Positions 1-7,575 of a DNA stretch of 26,462 bases are shown one piece after another. The position numbers and the translations under genes are program-made. Source of the DNA: an uncultured Clostridia bacterium (GTDB lineage Bacteria; Bacillota; Clostridia; Oscillospirales; Acutalibacteraceae). Position 1 is the first letter of the stretch, and each line of letters starts with the position of its first letter. The notes below the pieces were generated by a model. It was given only the letters and a program-made list of their open reading frames with translations. It was not told the DNA's origin and ran no database searches. The stretch lies in assembly GCA_937902305.1 (NCBI GenBank), contig CALDHV010000002.1, positions 1 through 26,462 of the forward strand, read 5' to 3'.

Positions 1-1252
1 TCTTATACTGTACGCCCTTTTCACCGACGCCCTTTTCGCTGAGGAAAGCGAGCATCTTGGCGATCGCTTCTTTTTTCGTTTTCGTGCCGTTCAGGAATTC
101 GGAGTTGACCATTTCCCCGTCACCCGTATAGGCTTCCACGGAAATGTCGCCGCCCTTGATGACTTCGATGATGTCGATGCCGAATTTCTTCGCAAAGTCA
201 TAGTCGCGCTCATCGTGCGCCGGGACCGCCATGATCGCGCCGGTTCCGTAGCCCATCATCACATAGTCGGAAATGTAGATCGGGATCTCCTCGTTATTGA
301 GCGGATTGATCGCCGAAACGCCCTCGATGCGCACGCCGGTCTTGTCCTTGATAAGCTGGGTGCGCTCAAACTCGGTCTTTTTACTGCACTCGGCGCGGTA
401 CGCCTCCAGCGCGTCGATATTGGTGATGCGGTCGCGGTAGCGGTCGATCATCGGGTTTTCCGGCGCGATGACCATAAAGGTCACACCGAACAGCGTGTCC
501 GGGCGGGTGGTGTAGATGCGCAGACGATCCTGCGCGTCGATGCCCTTGAGCGGGAAATTGACAAACGCGCCGGTCGATTTGCCGATCCAGTTGACCTGCT
601 GGAGCTTGACATTGGGGAGATAATCCACCGTTTCCAAGCCCTCGAGCAGCTTGTCCGCGTAAGCGGTGATGCGCAGATACCACACATCCTTGGTACGCTG
701 GACGACCTCGCTGTGGCAAATATCGCATTTGCCGCCCTGCGAGTCCTCATTGGACAGCACGACCTGGCAATGCGGGCAGTAGTTGACCAGCGTCTTGTCG
801 CGGAAGACCAGCCCGTTTTCAAACATCTTGAGGAAAATCCATTGCGTCCACTTGTAATATCCCTCATCGGTGGTGTCGATGACACGCGACCAGTCAAAGG
901 AAAAGCCGACGCGCTTGAGCTGTTCGGTAAACCGCACGATGTTGGTATCCGTCACCTGGCGGGGATGGATGCCCGTCTTGACCGCGTAGTTTTCGGTCGG
1001 CAGACCGTAGGCATCAAACCCGATCGGGAACAGGACGTTATAGCCCTGCTTGCGGCGCTTGCGGCTGATGACCTCCAGCCCGGAATACGCCTTGATATGA
1101 CCGACGTGCATCCCCGCACCCGACGGGTACGGGAACTCCACCAGTCCGTAAAACTTCGGCTTCGAATGATCTTCGGACGCCTCAAAGAGCTTCTCGTCCT
1201 CCCATATTTTCTGCCATTTTTTCTCGATTTGTCGAAAATCGTATGATTTCAT
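1..1252 (-). CDS. leuS: Leucyl-tRNA synthetase, N-terminal half (cut by window edge)
   Basis: Class I aminoacyl-tRNA synthetase that charges tRNA-Leu in the cytoplasm. About 417 codons are present and the 3' part lies beyond position 1. The N-terminus reads MKSYDFRQIEKKWQ. The HIGH-type ATP-binding signature appears as HVGH at residues 49-52, inside the family motif FPYPSGAGMHVGH. A CPHC...CDIC pair in the first third fits the zinc-ribbon insertion of LeuRS, and the start of the editing domain (TTRPDTLFG) is visible. The ATG at 1250-1252 overlaps the rsfS stop by four bases (ATGA), so the two genes are probably translationally coupled. It is the most downstream gene of the long minus-strand series. 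The identification is secure; only the length is unknown. Confidence 0.95.
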   Translation of the reverse strand, partial: MKSYDFRQIEKKWQKIWEDEKLFEASEDHSKPKFYGLVEFPYPSGAGMHVGHIKAYSGLEVISRKRRKQGYNVLFPIGFDAYGLPTENYAVKTGIHPRQVTDTNIVRFTEQLKRVGFSFDWSRVIDTTDEGYYKWTQWIFLKMFENGLVFRDKTLVNYCPHCQVVLSNEDSQGGKCDICHSEVVQRTKDVWYLRITAYADKLLEGLETVDYLPNVKLQQVNWIGKSTGAFVNFPLKGIDAQDRLRIYTTRPDTLFGVTFMVIAPENPMIDRYRDRITNIDALEAYRAECSKKTEFERTQLIKDKTGVRIEGVSAINPLNNEEIPIYISDYVMMGYGTGAIMAVPAHDERDYDFAKKFGIDIIEVIKGGDISVEAYTGDGEMVNSEFLNGTKTKKEAIAKMLAFLSEKGVGEKGVQYK

Positions 1253-1626
1253 TGATTATCGTCATTCCTTTCCTGCGGAACTTTATATGCTTCAATATCC
1301 ACCCGGGAGGCATCCGTCCACAATCGCTCGAGATCGTAAAACGCTCTCGTTTCCTCCCGGAAAATGTGGACGATCATATCGCCGTAATCCAGCAATATCC
1401 AACTGCCGGAGTCGTATCCCTCGATGTGAGACGGGGTCAGCCCCTCCCGGGCAAGCTCCTCCTCTAAATAGTCGGCAAGCGCCCGCACCTGCGTCGCGCC
1501 GGAGCCGCTCGCCAGCAGAAAATAATCCGCCACCGTGCTCAGCTCCGCGACCCGCAACGCCAGCAAATCGGTCGCCTTGTGCCGATCCAGCGAATACACC
1601 GCCGCTTGTAATTGCTTTTCTTCCAT
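1249..1626 (-). CDS. rsfS: Ribosomal silencing factor RsfS (YbeB/Iojap family)
   Basis: A 125-residue protein with the Iojap/RsfS fold. This family binds ribosomal protein L14 on the free 50S subunit and blocks joining with 30S when nutrients are scarce. Family hallmarks visible are the ADYFLLASG segment, the acidic helix ALADYLEEEL, and the EGYDSGSWILLDYGDMIVHIF block followed by the YDLERLW motif. The length matches the family. It lies between an LCP-family gene (24 bp upstream) and leuS (4-bp overlap downstream). Its closeness to nadD/yqeK is a neighbourhood well known in Firmicutes. The ATG at 1626 is the natural start. I see nothing unusual. Confidence 0.93.
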   Translation of the reverse strand: MEEKQLQAAVYSLDRHKATDLLALRVAELSTVADYFLLASGSGATQVRALADYLEEELAREGLTPSHIEGYDSGSWILLDYGDMIVHIFREETRAFYDLERLWTDASRVDIEAYKVPQERNDDNQ

Positions 1627-1650
1627 CCGATCCGCCTTTCGTTTGTGCCG

Positions 1651-2952
1651 TTATTCCGTCTGCGCGGGCTCGCTCTGTACCACCAGCACGGTGTCCAGGG
1701 TCGCCGTCGCCACATCGGATTTTTTCTTGCGGGAGATCTCTTCCAGCCCGACAGTCTTATCATCCAGCGTCAGGTCATAGGGATTCATCGTTTCCTTAAG
1801 CAGATTGATCGTCTCGGTACGGTGCGCCGAATACAGCGCCATCGTCCCCTTTGCCGCCGGCTCACCGGGCAAGATGTGGCAGGTAAAGGCGGAAAGCTCC
1901 ACCTTGCACAGCCGCTGAATAAACTTTGCCAGCACGGAATTATACTTGTCGTTTTGGGTCGAAGAATCATTGCGCTCACCGAGCAGACGCGCCTTGCCCA
2001 GCTCGCTGTTATCCATACGGATCGGGGAGGCGCCGTTCATCACGGTGGACAGGATGTCATCCTTACGCCAGTCATCGTTATAAAGCTCCGACACCTTATA
2101 CCGCGACAGACGGCTGATCAGCCCCGCCAACAGCTCGCGCTGACGCTTCATCCGCGCGATGTCCGACGCGGGAGTGCCGTCATAGCCGAAGGTCGTCGCA
2201 TAGTATACCGCCGCCTTGCCCGGCAAAACGCGGGTGCCGGCAAGATATTCCACATCGTCCACGGTGATTTTGTCCGACAGCTTGAGATCCAGTCCGCCCA
2301 CCTCGTCGATGAGCTGAGCAAGCCCCGCGCGGGGGATGATCAAATAGTTATCGACCGGCAGACCGTACTGCTTATTGATGATCCCGGCAAGCTCAGATAC
2401 CGACGACCCGGGACGGGTCTCCGTCTTTCCGCCGCATACGGTATGCGCCCCGTCCTTGATCTCCTTGGCGGGTATTGCCTTGCGGCACACGGTGCACCAG
2501 TCATAGGACTTCGGTGTACCCCACACATTGCCGATCTTCGCCACGGTATGCTCCTCGCCGTCACCGATATAGGTGGCGACGGGTATCTGCAACAGCGTTG
2601 CCGTATCCGCCTTGCGGTCAAAGCACAGCACCGCCAGCATATCCATCGTATCCTGCGGATCGTCCCCGGTCACACCGACGAGATAGTAGGACACCTTCTC
2701 GCACAGCTTGTCGGGAGTGAGCGTATATCCGGTCAGCTCCCGCGCCGACAGTGTCGGGCCGGTCTTTTTGTCGCCGGAGAACACGCCGACCAGCACAATG
2801 ATCAGCACGATCACCGCCACGACCGCGACGATCGCCCACCACGGTATCTTGATCTTCCGTCGCGGCACGCGACGGACAGCATGACCGGCAGGACGGGCGG
2901 ATCTCCCCGCCATTCCCGCCAGACTGACCTGTTTATCCGTGTTCGGATTCAT
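1651..2952 (-). CDS. LytR-CpsA-Psr (LCP) family membrane protein with altered active-site motif
   Basis: A 433-residue type II membrane protein. It has a basic cytoplasmic N-terminus, one membrane helix at about residues 38-60 (PWWAIVAVVAVIVLIIVLVG), then an extracellular LCP domain. LCP enzymes transfer teichoic-acid or other polymers from undecaprenyl phosphate to peptidoglycan. The C-terminal phosphate-binding block is present (SDIARMKRQRELL, with its Asp and Arg residues). The usual IPRDT motif reads IPVAT here, so the conserved Arg and Asp are missing. A segment near residues 150-175 holds three cysteines (CTVC, then Cys 17 residues later). The start at 2952 overlaps the nadD-yqeK stop (ATGA). 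An LCP gene beside yqeK and rsfS is common in Firmicutes. The fold is fairly certain; transferase activity is not. Confidence 0.82.
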   Translation of the reverse strand: MNPNTDKQVSLAGMAGRSARPAGHAVRRVPRRKIKIPWWAIVAVVAVIVLIIVLVGVFSGDKKTGPTLSARELTGYTLTPDKLCEKVSYYLVGVTGDDPQDTMDMLAVLCFDRKADTATLLQIPVATYIGDGEEHTVAKIGNVWGTPKSYDWCTVCRKAIPAKEIKDGAHTVCGGKTETRPGSSVSELAGIINKQYGLPVDNYLIIPRAGLAQLIDEVGGLDLKLSDKITVDDVEYLAGTRVLPGKAAVYYATTFGYDGTPASDIARMKRQRELLAGLISRLSRYKVSELYNDDWRKDDILSTVMNGASPIRMDNSELGKARLLGERNDSSTQNDKYNSVLAKFIQRLCKVELSAFTCHILPGEPAAKGTMALYSAHRTETINLLKETMNPYDLTLDDKTVGLEEISRKKKSDVATATLDTVLVVQSEPAQTE

Positions 2953-4142
2953 TGTTGCGCGCCTCCTTTGGCAATCATCAAATCGTTATAAAGCGCCAGT
3001 GTATCGGGATGCACCGGCTGTCCGCGCTCCAGAAGATCGCGGATGGTGTAGATCACACCGTACTCCATCGCCGCCTCCAGCGAAATATCGGCGCGGCGGC
3101 GGATTTCGTCCACATCGGGATAATCCCGGTCGGCGGAGGTGAAATCCGCGACAAACAGCACCCTTTCAAGCAGGCTCATCCCCGCCCGTCCGGTGGTGTG
3201 ATACCGCACCGCCTCCACGATCGCGGGGTCATCTATGTGCAGAATATTCTCAATAAATGCCGCCCCGGTACGGGCGTGCCACAGCTTCGGCACCGACCTC
3301 TCCACTCTATCTAACAGTATATCAAACTCCGCTACGATTTTCAACTGTGTTTTTGGGTCGGTATCCTTGAGAATATCGTGCAAAAGCCCGGCGCGACGGG
3401 CGCGAACGGGGTCGGCACCGTATTTTTGCGCCAGCCGCTCCGCCTCCTGCGCGACGCACAGCGAATGATGGTAGCGGCGGTCGCCCAACCGAGCGCGGAT
3501 GATCGCGGCAAACTGCTCCTCCGGCGTCATCCGCCCGGCGGGATCGGCATATAGCCGATGCGTGCGGATATACCGCTCCACCGCAGGCGTAACCAGCCCG
3601 GTCAGCGGCTCACCGTCCCGCGCCCTCTGCCGAATAACGGTGGAGGAGATCGCCTCCACCGGCGTATCGTCCACATAGCACCGACAGCCGTCCGCCGTCA
3701 GCGCGGCGGCGTAGCGTGCAAGCTGACCCGTATCCGTCCCGTCCCGCGGGATCGCGCACAGCACCGCCCGCGCGGCAATATCGGCAAAGCGATGCCACGT
3801 ACGCAGAGTGACGAACATATCCGCGCCGGTAAACAGATACCATTCCGTATCGGGATATTGCGCCGCCAGCACCGTAAGCGTCTCGGCGGTGAAGCTCGCA
3901 CCGCCGCGGGACAGCTCCAGATCGGACACCGACAACAGCGGCTCTTCCTCCGCCGCCAGCCGGCACATCGCCAGCCGATCCACCGCCGGTGCCATATCCG
4001 TGCGTATTTTATGCGGCGGGACATAGGTCGGCATCAACAAAACGCCGTCCAGCCCCAGCTTGTCCGCCAGTTGCCGGGCAAGCCGGATATGGCTGATGTG
4101 GATGGGGTCAAAAGATCCGCCGAACAAGCCCATTTTCTTCAT
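2949..4142 (-). CDS. nadD: NadD-YqeK fusion: nicotinate-nucleotide adenylyltransferase plus HD-domain hydrolase
   Basis: A two-domain protein of 397 residues. Residues 1 to about 195 are a NadD nucleotidyltransferase, with the start GLFGGSFDPIH, the (H/T)xGH-like ISHIRLA, VPPHK and the C-terminal ISSTVIRQR motif. It makes nicotinate adenine dinucleotide in NAD synthesis. Residues about 205-390 are a YqeK-type HD domain (YHHSLCVAQEA, AGLLHDILKD, YHTTGRAGMSLLERVLFVADFTS), a family known to hydrolyse diadenosine tetraphosphate. The two are usually separate neighbouring genes; here they are one frame with no intervening stop. The start was placed at 4142 (MKKMGLFGG) because GGAAGGA lies about seven bases upstream. 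An in-frame start at 4178 would intrude into yhbY. It overlaps the LCP gene by four bases. Confidence 0.93.
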   Translation of the reverse strand: MKKMGLFGGSFDPIHISHIRLARQLADKLGLDGVLLMPTYVPPHKIRTDMAPAVDRLAMCRLAAEEEPLLSVSDLELSRGGASFTAETLTVLAAQYPDTEWYLFTGADMFVTLRTWHRFADIAARAVLCAIPRDGTDTGQLARYAAALTADGCRCYVDDTPVEAISSTVIRQRARDGEPLTGLVTPAVERYIRTHRLYADPAGRMTPEEQFAAIIRARLGDRRYHHSLCVAQEAERLAQKYGADPVRARRAGLLHDILKDTDPKTQLKIVAEFDILLDRVERSVPKLWHARTGAAFIENILHIDDPAIVEAVRYHTTGRAGMSLLERVLFVADFTSADRDYPDVDEIRRRADISLEAAMEYGVIYTIRDLLERGQPVHPDTLALYNDLMIAKGGAQQ

Positions 4143-4161
4143 CGGGTCATCCTTCCCGCCG

Positions 4162-4452
4162 TCAGCGCGGCAAAACAAACGCAGAGTCCTTCTCTTTCTG
4201 TCGGAACAGCACGAATGTGCGACCGATCACCTGCACCACCTGGGCATTGACCCGGGCGGCGATCTCCTCGGCGACCTCGCGCGCGGTTTCGGGGGCGGTT
4301 TCCAGCACCCGCCCTTTGATCAGCTCCCGCGCGGTCAGCGCGTCATCCGCCTGCTTCACCATCGCGTCGGACACGCCGCCCTTGCCGGCGTGCAGGATCG
4401 GCTCGATGCCGTTCGCCTCGCCGCGCAGATACGCCCGTTGTTTACTGGTCAT
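4162..4452 (-). CDS. yhbY: YhbY family ribosome-assembly RNA-binding protein (CRM domain)
   Basis: A 96-residue single-domain CRM protein. It starts MTSKQRAYLRGEAN, has the central HAGKGGVSDAMVKQADDAL segment (family GxxG-type loop) and ends with VIGRTFVLFRQ. The E. coli homologue associates with pre-50S particles, so a role in large-subunit assembly is expected. The gene lies 19 bp upstream of nadD-yqeK, a conserved pairing in Firmicutes, and 17 bp downstream of the LRR/dockerin gene. The start has AGAGGTAAGT-type spacing upstream. Length and motifs are normal. Confidence 0.92.
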   Translation of the reverse strand: MTSKQRAYLRGEANGIEPILHAGKGGVSDAMVKQADDALTARELIKGRVLETAPETAREVAEEIAARVNAQVVQVIGRTFVLFRQKEKDSAFVLPR

Positions 4453-4469
4453 ATATACTTACCTCTCAA

Positions 4470-6038
4470 TTATATCTCGGTCGCCGGGAACACAGCAATG
4501 ATACCGGCGATAAACTGCGCCAAAAGGGTCAGGTCGTCGGAATTGATATAGCCGTCATCGTTGAGGTCGCCGACCTGCTTTTCATACGCCGAGGCGCCCC
4601 GAATCTGCGCAATGATGCGGGCAAGCTCCGTCAGATCATCGGAATTGATATAGCCGTCATCGTTGAAATCACCAATGAGCAATTCAGGGGGATCCAGCTT
4701 GGAAACCGGGCTGGCATAAGCCGTGTCGGTTTCCTTATACCGCTGATAGAAAGTCGGCAGTTTTATATGCTCATTCAGCCGGGTAAAGGTGGCGCTGCTC
4801 TGCCAATTTTCGCCGTCGCTGCTGTATTCACAGCCCGCGACCGTCTGCAATACCACCGTGTTGCCGGTAAATCTCACGATCACCGGTGCGGGGGGCGCAT
4901 CGACCGTCAGCTTCGGCAATGTGACTTCCAGCTCGGTCGCCTCGCTCGCAAAAACGGTAGCCGTTTCCGCAAAACGCTGGCTAAAGATATGCTCCGAGCC
5001 GGGAGTGAGGTCGGTGAATACCGGGCTTGCCTGCCACGCCTTTCCGTCGATCGCGTACTCACAGCCGGGAACGGTCTTGAGCGTCACCGAGGTGGGGGTG
5101 ATCTCCTCCACCACAGGGTCGGCCGGAGCGTCGGCGGCATACTTAAACACCAACACCAGGCTTTCGCTGATCTCGCCGGCGGGATGCTTGTCAGTCGCCG
5201 CCACGCGGCGCACGAAAACATAGGTTTCGCCCGCGACCAGATTGTCGAATACCGGGCTCGCCTGCCAATGCTCACCGCCGTCACAGCTATACTCGCACCA
5301 CGGGAAGGTATCCAGCGTCAGCACGTGCCCCTCGATGGTATAGGTCGGCGCATCGGTCGCAAACTTCATCTGGGAAACAGTCAGCCCGTTATTGCCCGAA
5401 TCGACCGAAACGCCGCTCCATGTCGTGCGGCTACCGGCAAAATAGATGGCATACAGCCCGTAAGCACCGCCAAAGGCGTTTGCGCCGATCCCGGTCACGC
5501 TGTCAGGCAGGATCAGTGTATTCAACGTCCAGCAATTACGGAATGCGCCATCGCCGATCTCCGTAACGCCGTAGGGAACGGTCACGGAAGCAAACGAACA
5601 GCCGCGAAAAGCATCCTTGCCGATGCTTTCGAGGTTTTCCGGCAGAGTGACCGACACCAGCACCCGACATTCGGTAAACGCATGGTCTCCGATGCTTGTC
5701 ACGCCGTTACCAAAGGTCACCGAGTTCAGAAGAATAAAGCCGAAGAAAGCATAGTCGCCGATATAGGTCACGCCATCACCGATGACCAGAGACAGCGTAA
5801 GTCCCGCATACGCGTCCCACGGCGCGTTCGTGCGGAGGGTTTGCAGACTGTAGGAGTAATCCGCCATCGCACCGTCGCCGTCAATGGTCAGCGTCGCATT
5901 GGCGGTATTGTACGACCAGGTCAGTCCGTCCTCACTCGTGCCGCCGTATACCTCCGCGCTTGCCGGGAAAATCCCGAGCGGAAGCATCAGCGCCAACATA
6001 CACACCGCCGTCAGAATTGCCAAAAACCGTTTTTTCAT
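4470..6038 (-). CDS. Secreted leucine-rich-repeat (BspA-like) protein with C-terminal dockerin
   Basis: A 522-residue extracellular protein. It has a signal peptide (MKKRFLAILTAVCMLALMLPLGIFPASA, cleavage after about residue 28). BspA-type LRR_5 repeats at about residues 85-215 show the recurring I(G/T)DxAFxxC pattern. Three roughly 90-residue repeats follow, each with a CEY-S-DG--WQ-SP-F core. A type I dockerin forms the C-terminus, with two EF-hand-like segments both reading NDDGYINSDDLT and a 27-bp DNA match 102 bp apart (4538-4564 and 4640-4666). Dockerins bind cohesins on scaffoldins or the cell surface. No enzymatic domain is seen, so adhesion or scaffolding is inferred. The ATG at 6038 follows AGAAAGGA; a TTG nine bases earlier is too close to it. 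The gene interrupts a housekeeping run (rdgB to yhbY). Confidence 0.85.
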   Translation of the reverse strand: MKKRFLAILTAVCMLALMLPLGIFPASAEVYGGTSEDGLTWSYNTANATLTIDGDGAMADYSYSLQTLRTNAPWDAYAGLTLSLVIGDGVTYIGDYAFFGFILLNSVTFGNGVTSIGDHAFTECRVLVSVTLPENLESIGKDAFRGCSFASVTVPYGVTEIGDGAFRNCWTLNTLILPDSVTGIGANAFGGAYGLYAIYFAGSRTTWSGVSVDSGNNGLTVSQMKFATDAPTYTIEGHVLTLDTFPWCEYSCDGGEHWQASPVFDNLVAGETYVFVRRVAATDKHPAGEISESLVLVFKYAADAPADPVVEEITPTSVTLKTVPGCEYAIDGKAWQASPVFTDLTPGSEHIFSQRFAETATVFASEATELEVTLPKLTVDAPPAPVIVRFTGNTVVLQTVAGCEYSSDGENWQSSATFTRLNEHIKLPTFYQRYKETDTAYASPVSKLDPPELLIGDFNDDGYINSDDLTELARIIAQIRGASAYEKQVGDLNDDGYINSDDLTLLAQFIAGIIAVFPATEI

Positions 6039-6059
6039 CAAAACCAAATCCTTTCTATG

Positions 6060-6656
6060 TTAATTTTTATGTAGATACGTTTTAAGCTGTTCGGAAAAAG
6101 CGGCAAGCGCCTTTCCGCGGTGGCTGACCGCGTCCTTTTCCGCCGGAGACATCTGCGCCGAGGTGCGATCCCCGACCAAAAAGATCGGATCGTAACCGAA
6201 GCCGTTTTCCCCCGCTGTCGCGCGGGCGATCTCGCCCTCAAAGGTGCCCTCGGCACGCAGAATGTCGCCATTCGGGAACACACAGCATATCGCGCTGACA
6301 AACCGCGCCTGCCGCTGTCCGTCCGGCACCGGCTCCATCTCGTGCAAAAGCCGCTGTGTGCGGTCGGCATCGGTCAACCCCTCACCGCCGTAGCGGGCGG
6401 AATAGACCCCCGGTCTGCCGCCGAGCGCATCCACCACCAGCCCCGAGTCGTCGGCGATCGCCGGGAGACCGGAAAAGGCACACGCGCCTGCCGCCTTGAG
6501 ATAGGCGTTTTCCGCAAAGGTGGTGCCGGTCTCCTCGATCTCCGGCAGGGCGATGCCGCGATCGCGGTCGGTCACGGCATCGATGCCGAGCGGCTCGAGG
6601 ATACGCCGCAGCTCCACCAGCTTATGCTCATTATGTGTAGCGATAATAAATGTCAT
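6060..6656 (-). CDS. rdgB: XTP/dITP diphosphatase (RdgB/HAM1 family)
   Basis: A 198-residue house-cleaning pyrophosphatase that hydrolyses XTP, dITP and related non-canonical purine nucleotides to keep them out of DNA and RNA. Diagnostic motifs are the N-terminal IIATHNEHKLVEL substrate loop, the ADDSGLVVDALGGRPGVYSARY block with catalytic Asp residues, GENGFGYDPIF and the C-terminal SHRGKA. The length is typical. Its start overlaps the ftsY stop by four bases (ATGA), indicating coupled translation, and the LRR/dockerin gene begins 21 bp downstream. Confidence 0.95.
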   Translation of the reverse strand: MTFIIATHNEHKLVELRRILEPLGIDAVTDRDRGIALPEIEETGTTFAENAYLKAAGACAFSGLPAIADDSGLVVDALGGRPGVYSARYGGEGLTDADRTQRLLHEMEPVPDGQRQARFVSAICCVFPNGDILRAEGTFEGEIARATAGENGFGYDPIFLVGDRTSAQMSPAEKDAVSHRGKALAAFSEQLKTYLHKN

Positions 6657-7570
6657 TCAGATCCCTCCTCAAACAGTCCCGCGGCAAATGCCGCCGGGTC
6701 AAACGGCTGGAGATCGTCCACGCCCTCGCCGACACCGACAAACTTGACCGGCACCTGCAGATCCTCCCGGATCGCCAGCACGACGCCGCCGCGGGCGGTG
6801 CCGTCGAGCTTGGTCAGCACGATGCCGGTGATACCTGCCGCTTCCTTGAACTGGCGCGCCTGATTGACCGCGTTTTGCCCGGTGGTGGCATCCACCACCA
6901 GCAATATCTCCTTATCCGCATCCGGCAGCTCCCGGTCGATGACCCGGGTGATCTTTGCCAGCTCGTCCATCAGATTTTTCTTATTGTGCAATCGTCCGGC
7001 GGTATCGCAGATCACCACATCTGCGCCCCGCGCCTTCGCCGCCGCCACGGTGTCAAATACCACCGCCGCGGGATCGGCGCCTTGGGCGTGCTTGACAATA
7101 TCCACCCCCGCGCGGTCAGCCCATATCTCCAGTTGCTCGATCGCCGCGGCGCGGAAGGTGTCCGCCGCACCGAGGATGACCCGCTTGCCGTCCGCCTTGA
7201 GCCGAGCCGCCAGCTTGCCTATGGTGGTCGTTTTTCCGACCCCGTTGACCCCGATGACCAGCACCACCGACGGCCGTGTGCCGATATGAAGCTCCTGTCC
7301 GCCGTCCAGCATTTCCGCCACGATCTGACGCATCAGCTCGCGCACCTGCATCGGGTCGGTGATCCCCTGCTCCTTGACCTCCTGCCGCAGGCGCTCGCAA
7401 ATGTGGGAAGCGGTCGCGGTGCCGACATCCCCCATCACCAATATTTCTTCCAATTCCTCGAACAGCTCATCATCAATGCGCGTGAACCCGTGCAGGACAG
7501 AATTGACCGACTGCATCAGCGAATCGCGCGTTTTTTTAAGCCCCTGCCCGAGCTTACCGAATAATCCCAT
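6653..7570 (-). CDS. ftsY: Signal recognition particle receptor FtsY
   Basis: A 305-residue SRP GTPase that receives SRP-ribosome complexes at the membrane for co-translational insertion. It has an N domain of helices (residues 1-95) and a G domain with G1 GVNGVGKTTT at 107-116, the family motif DTFRAAAIEQL, G3 DTAGR, and G4 TKLDGTARGG. It is a short form without the long acidic N-terminal extension seen in enterobacteria, as is usual for Gram-positives. It lies 5 bp downstream of the smc stop and overlaps rdgB. The smc-ftsY order is widely conserved. Confidence 0.96.
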   Translation of the reverse strand: MGLFGKLGQGLKKTRDSLMQSVNSVLHGFTRIDDELFEELEEILVMGDVGTATASHICERLRQEVKEQGITDPMQVRELMRQIVAEMLDGGQELHIGTRPSVVLVIGVNGVGKTTTIGKLAARLKADGKRVILGAADTFRAAAIEQLEIWADRAGVDIVKHAQGADPAAVVFDTVAAAKARGADVVICDTAGRLHNKKNLMDELAKITRVIDRELPDADKEILLVVDATTGQNAVNQARQFKEAAGITGIVLTKLDGTARGGVVLAIREDLQVPVKFVGVGEGVDDLQPFDPAAFAAGLFEEGSE

Positions 7571-7575
7571 AGCCG

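Noticed and set aside
1612..2991. Plus-strand frame of 459 codons opposite the LCP gene
   Set aside because: It is a shadow frame of the LCP coding sequence with no recognisable domain.
4770..6074. Plus-strand frame of 435 codons opposite the LRR/dockerin gene
   Set aside because: The minus-strand gene has a signal peptide, LRR repeats and dockerin. The opposite frame has no motif.
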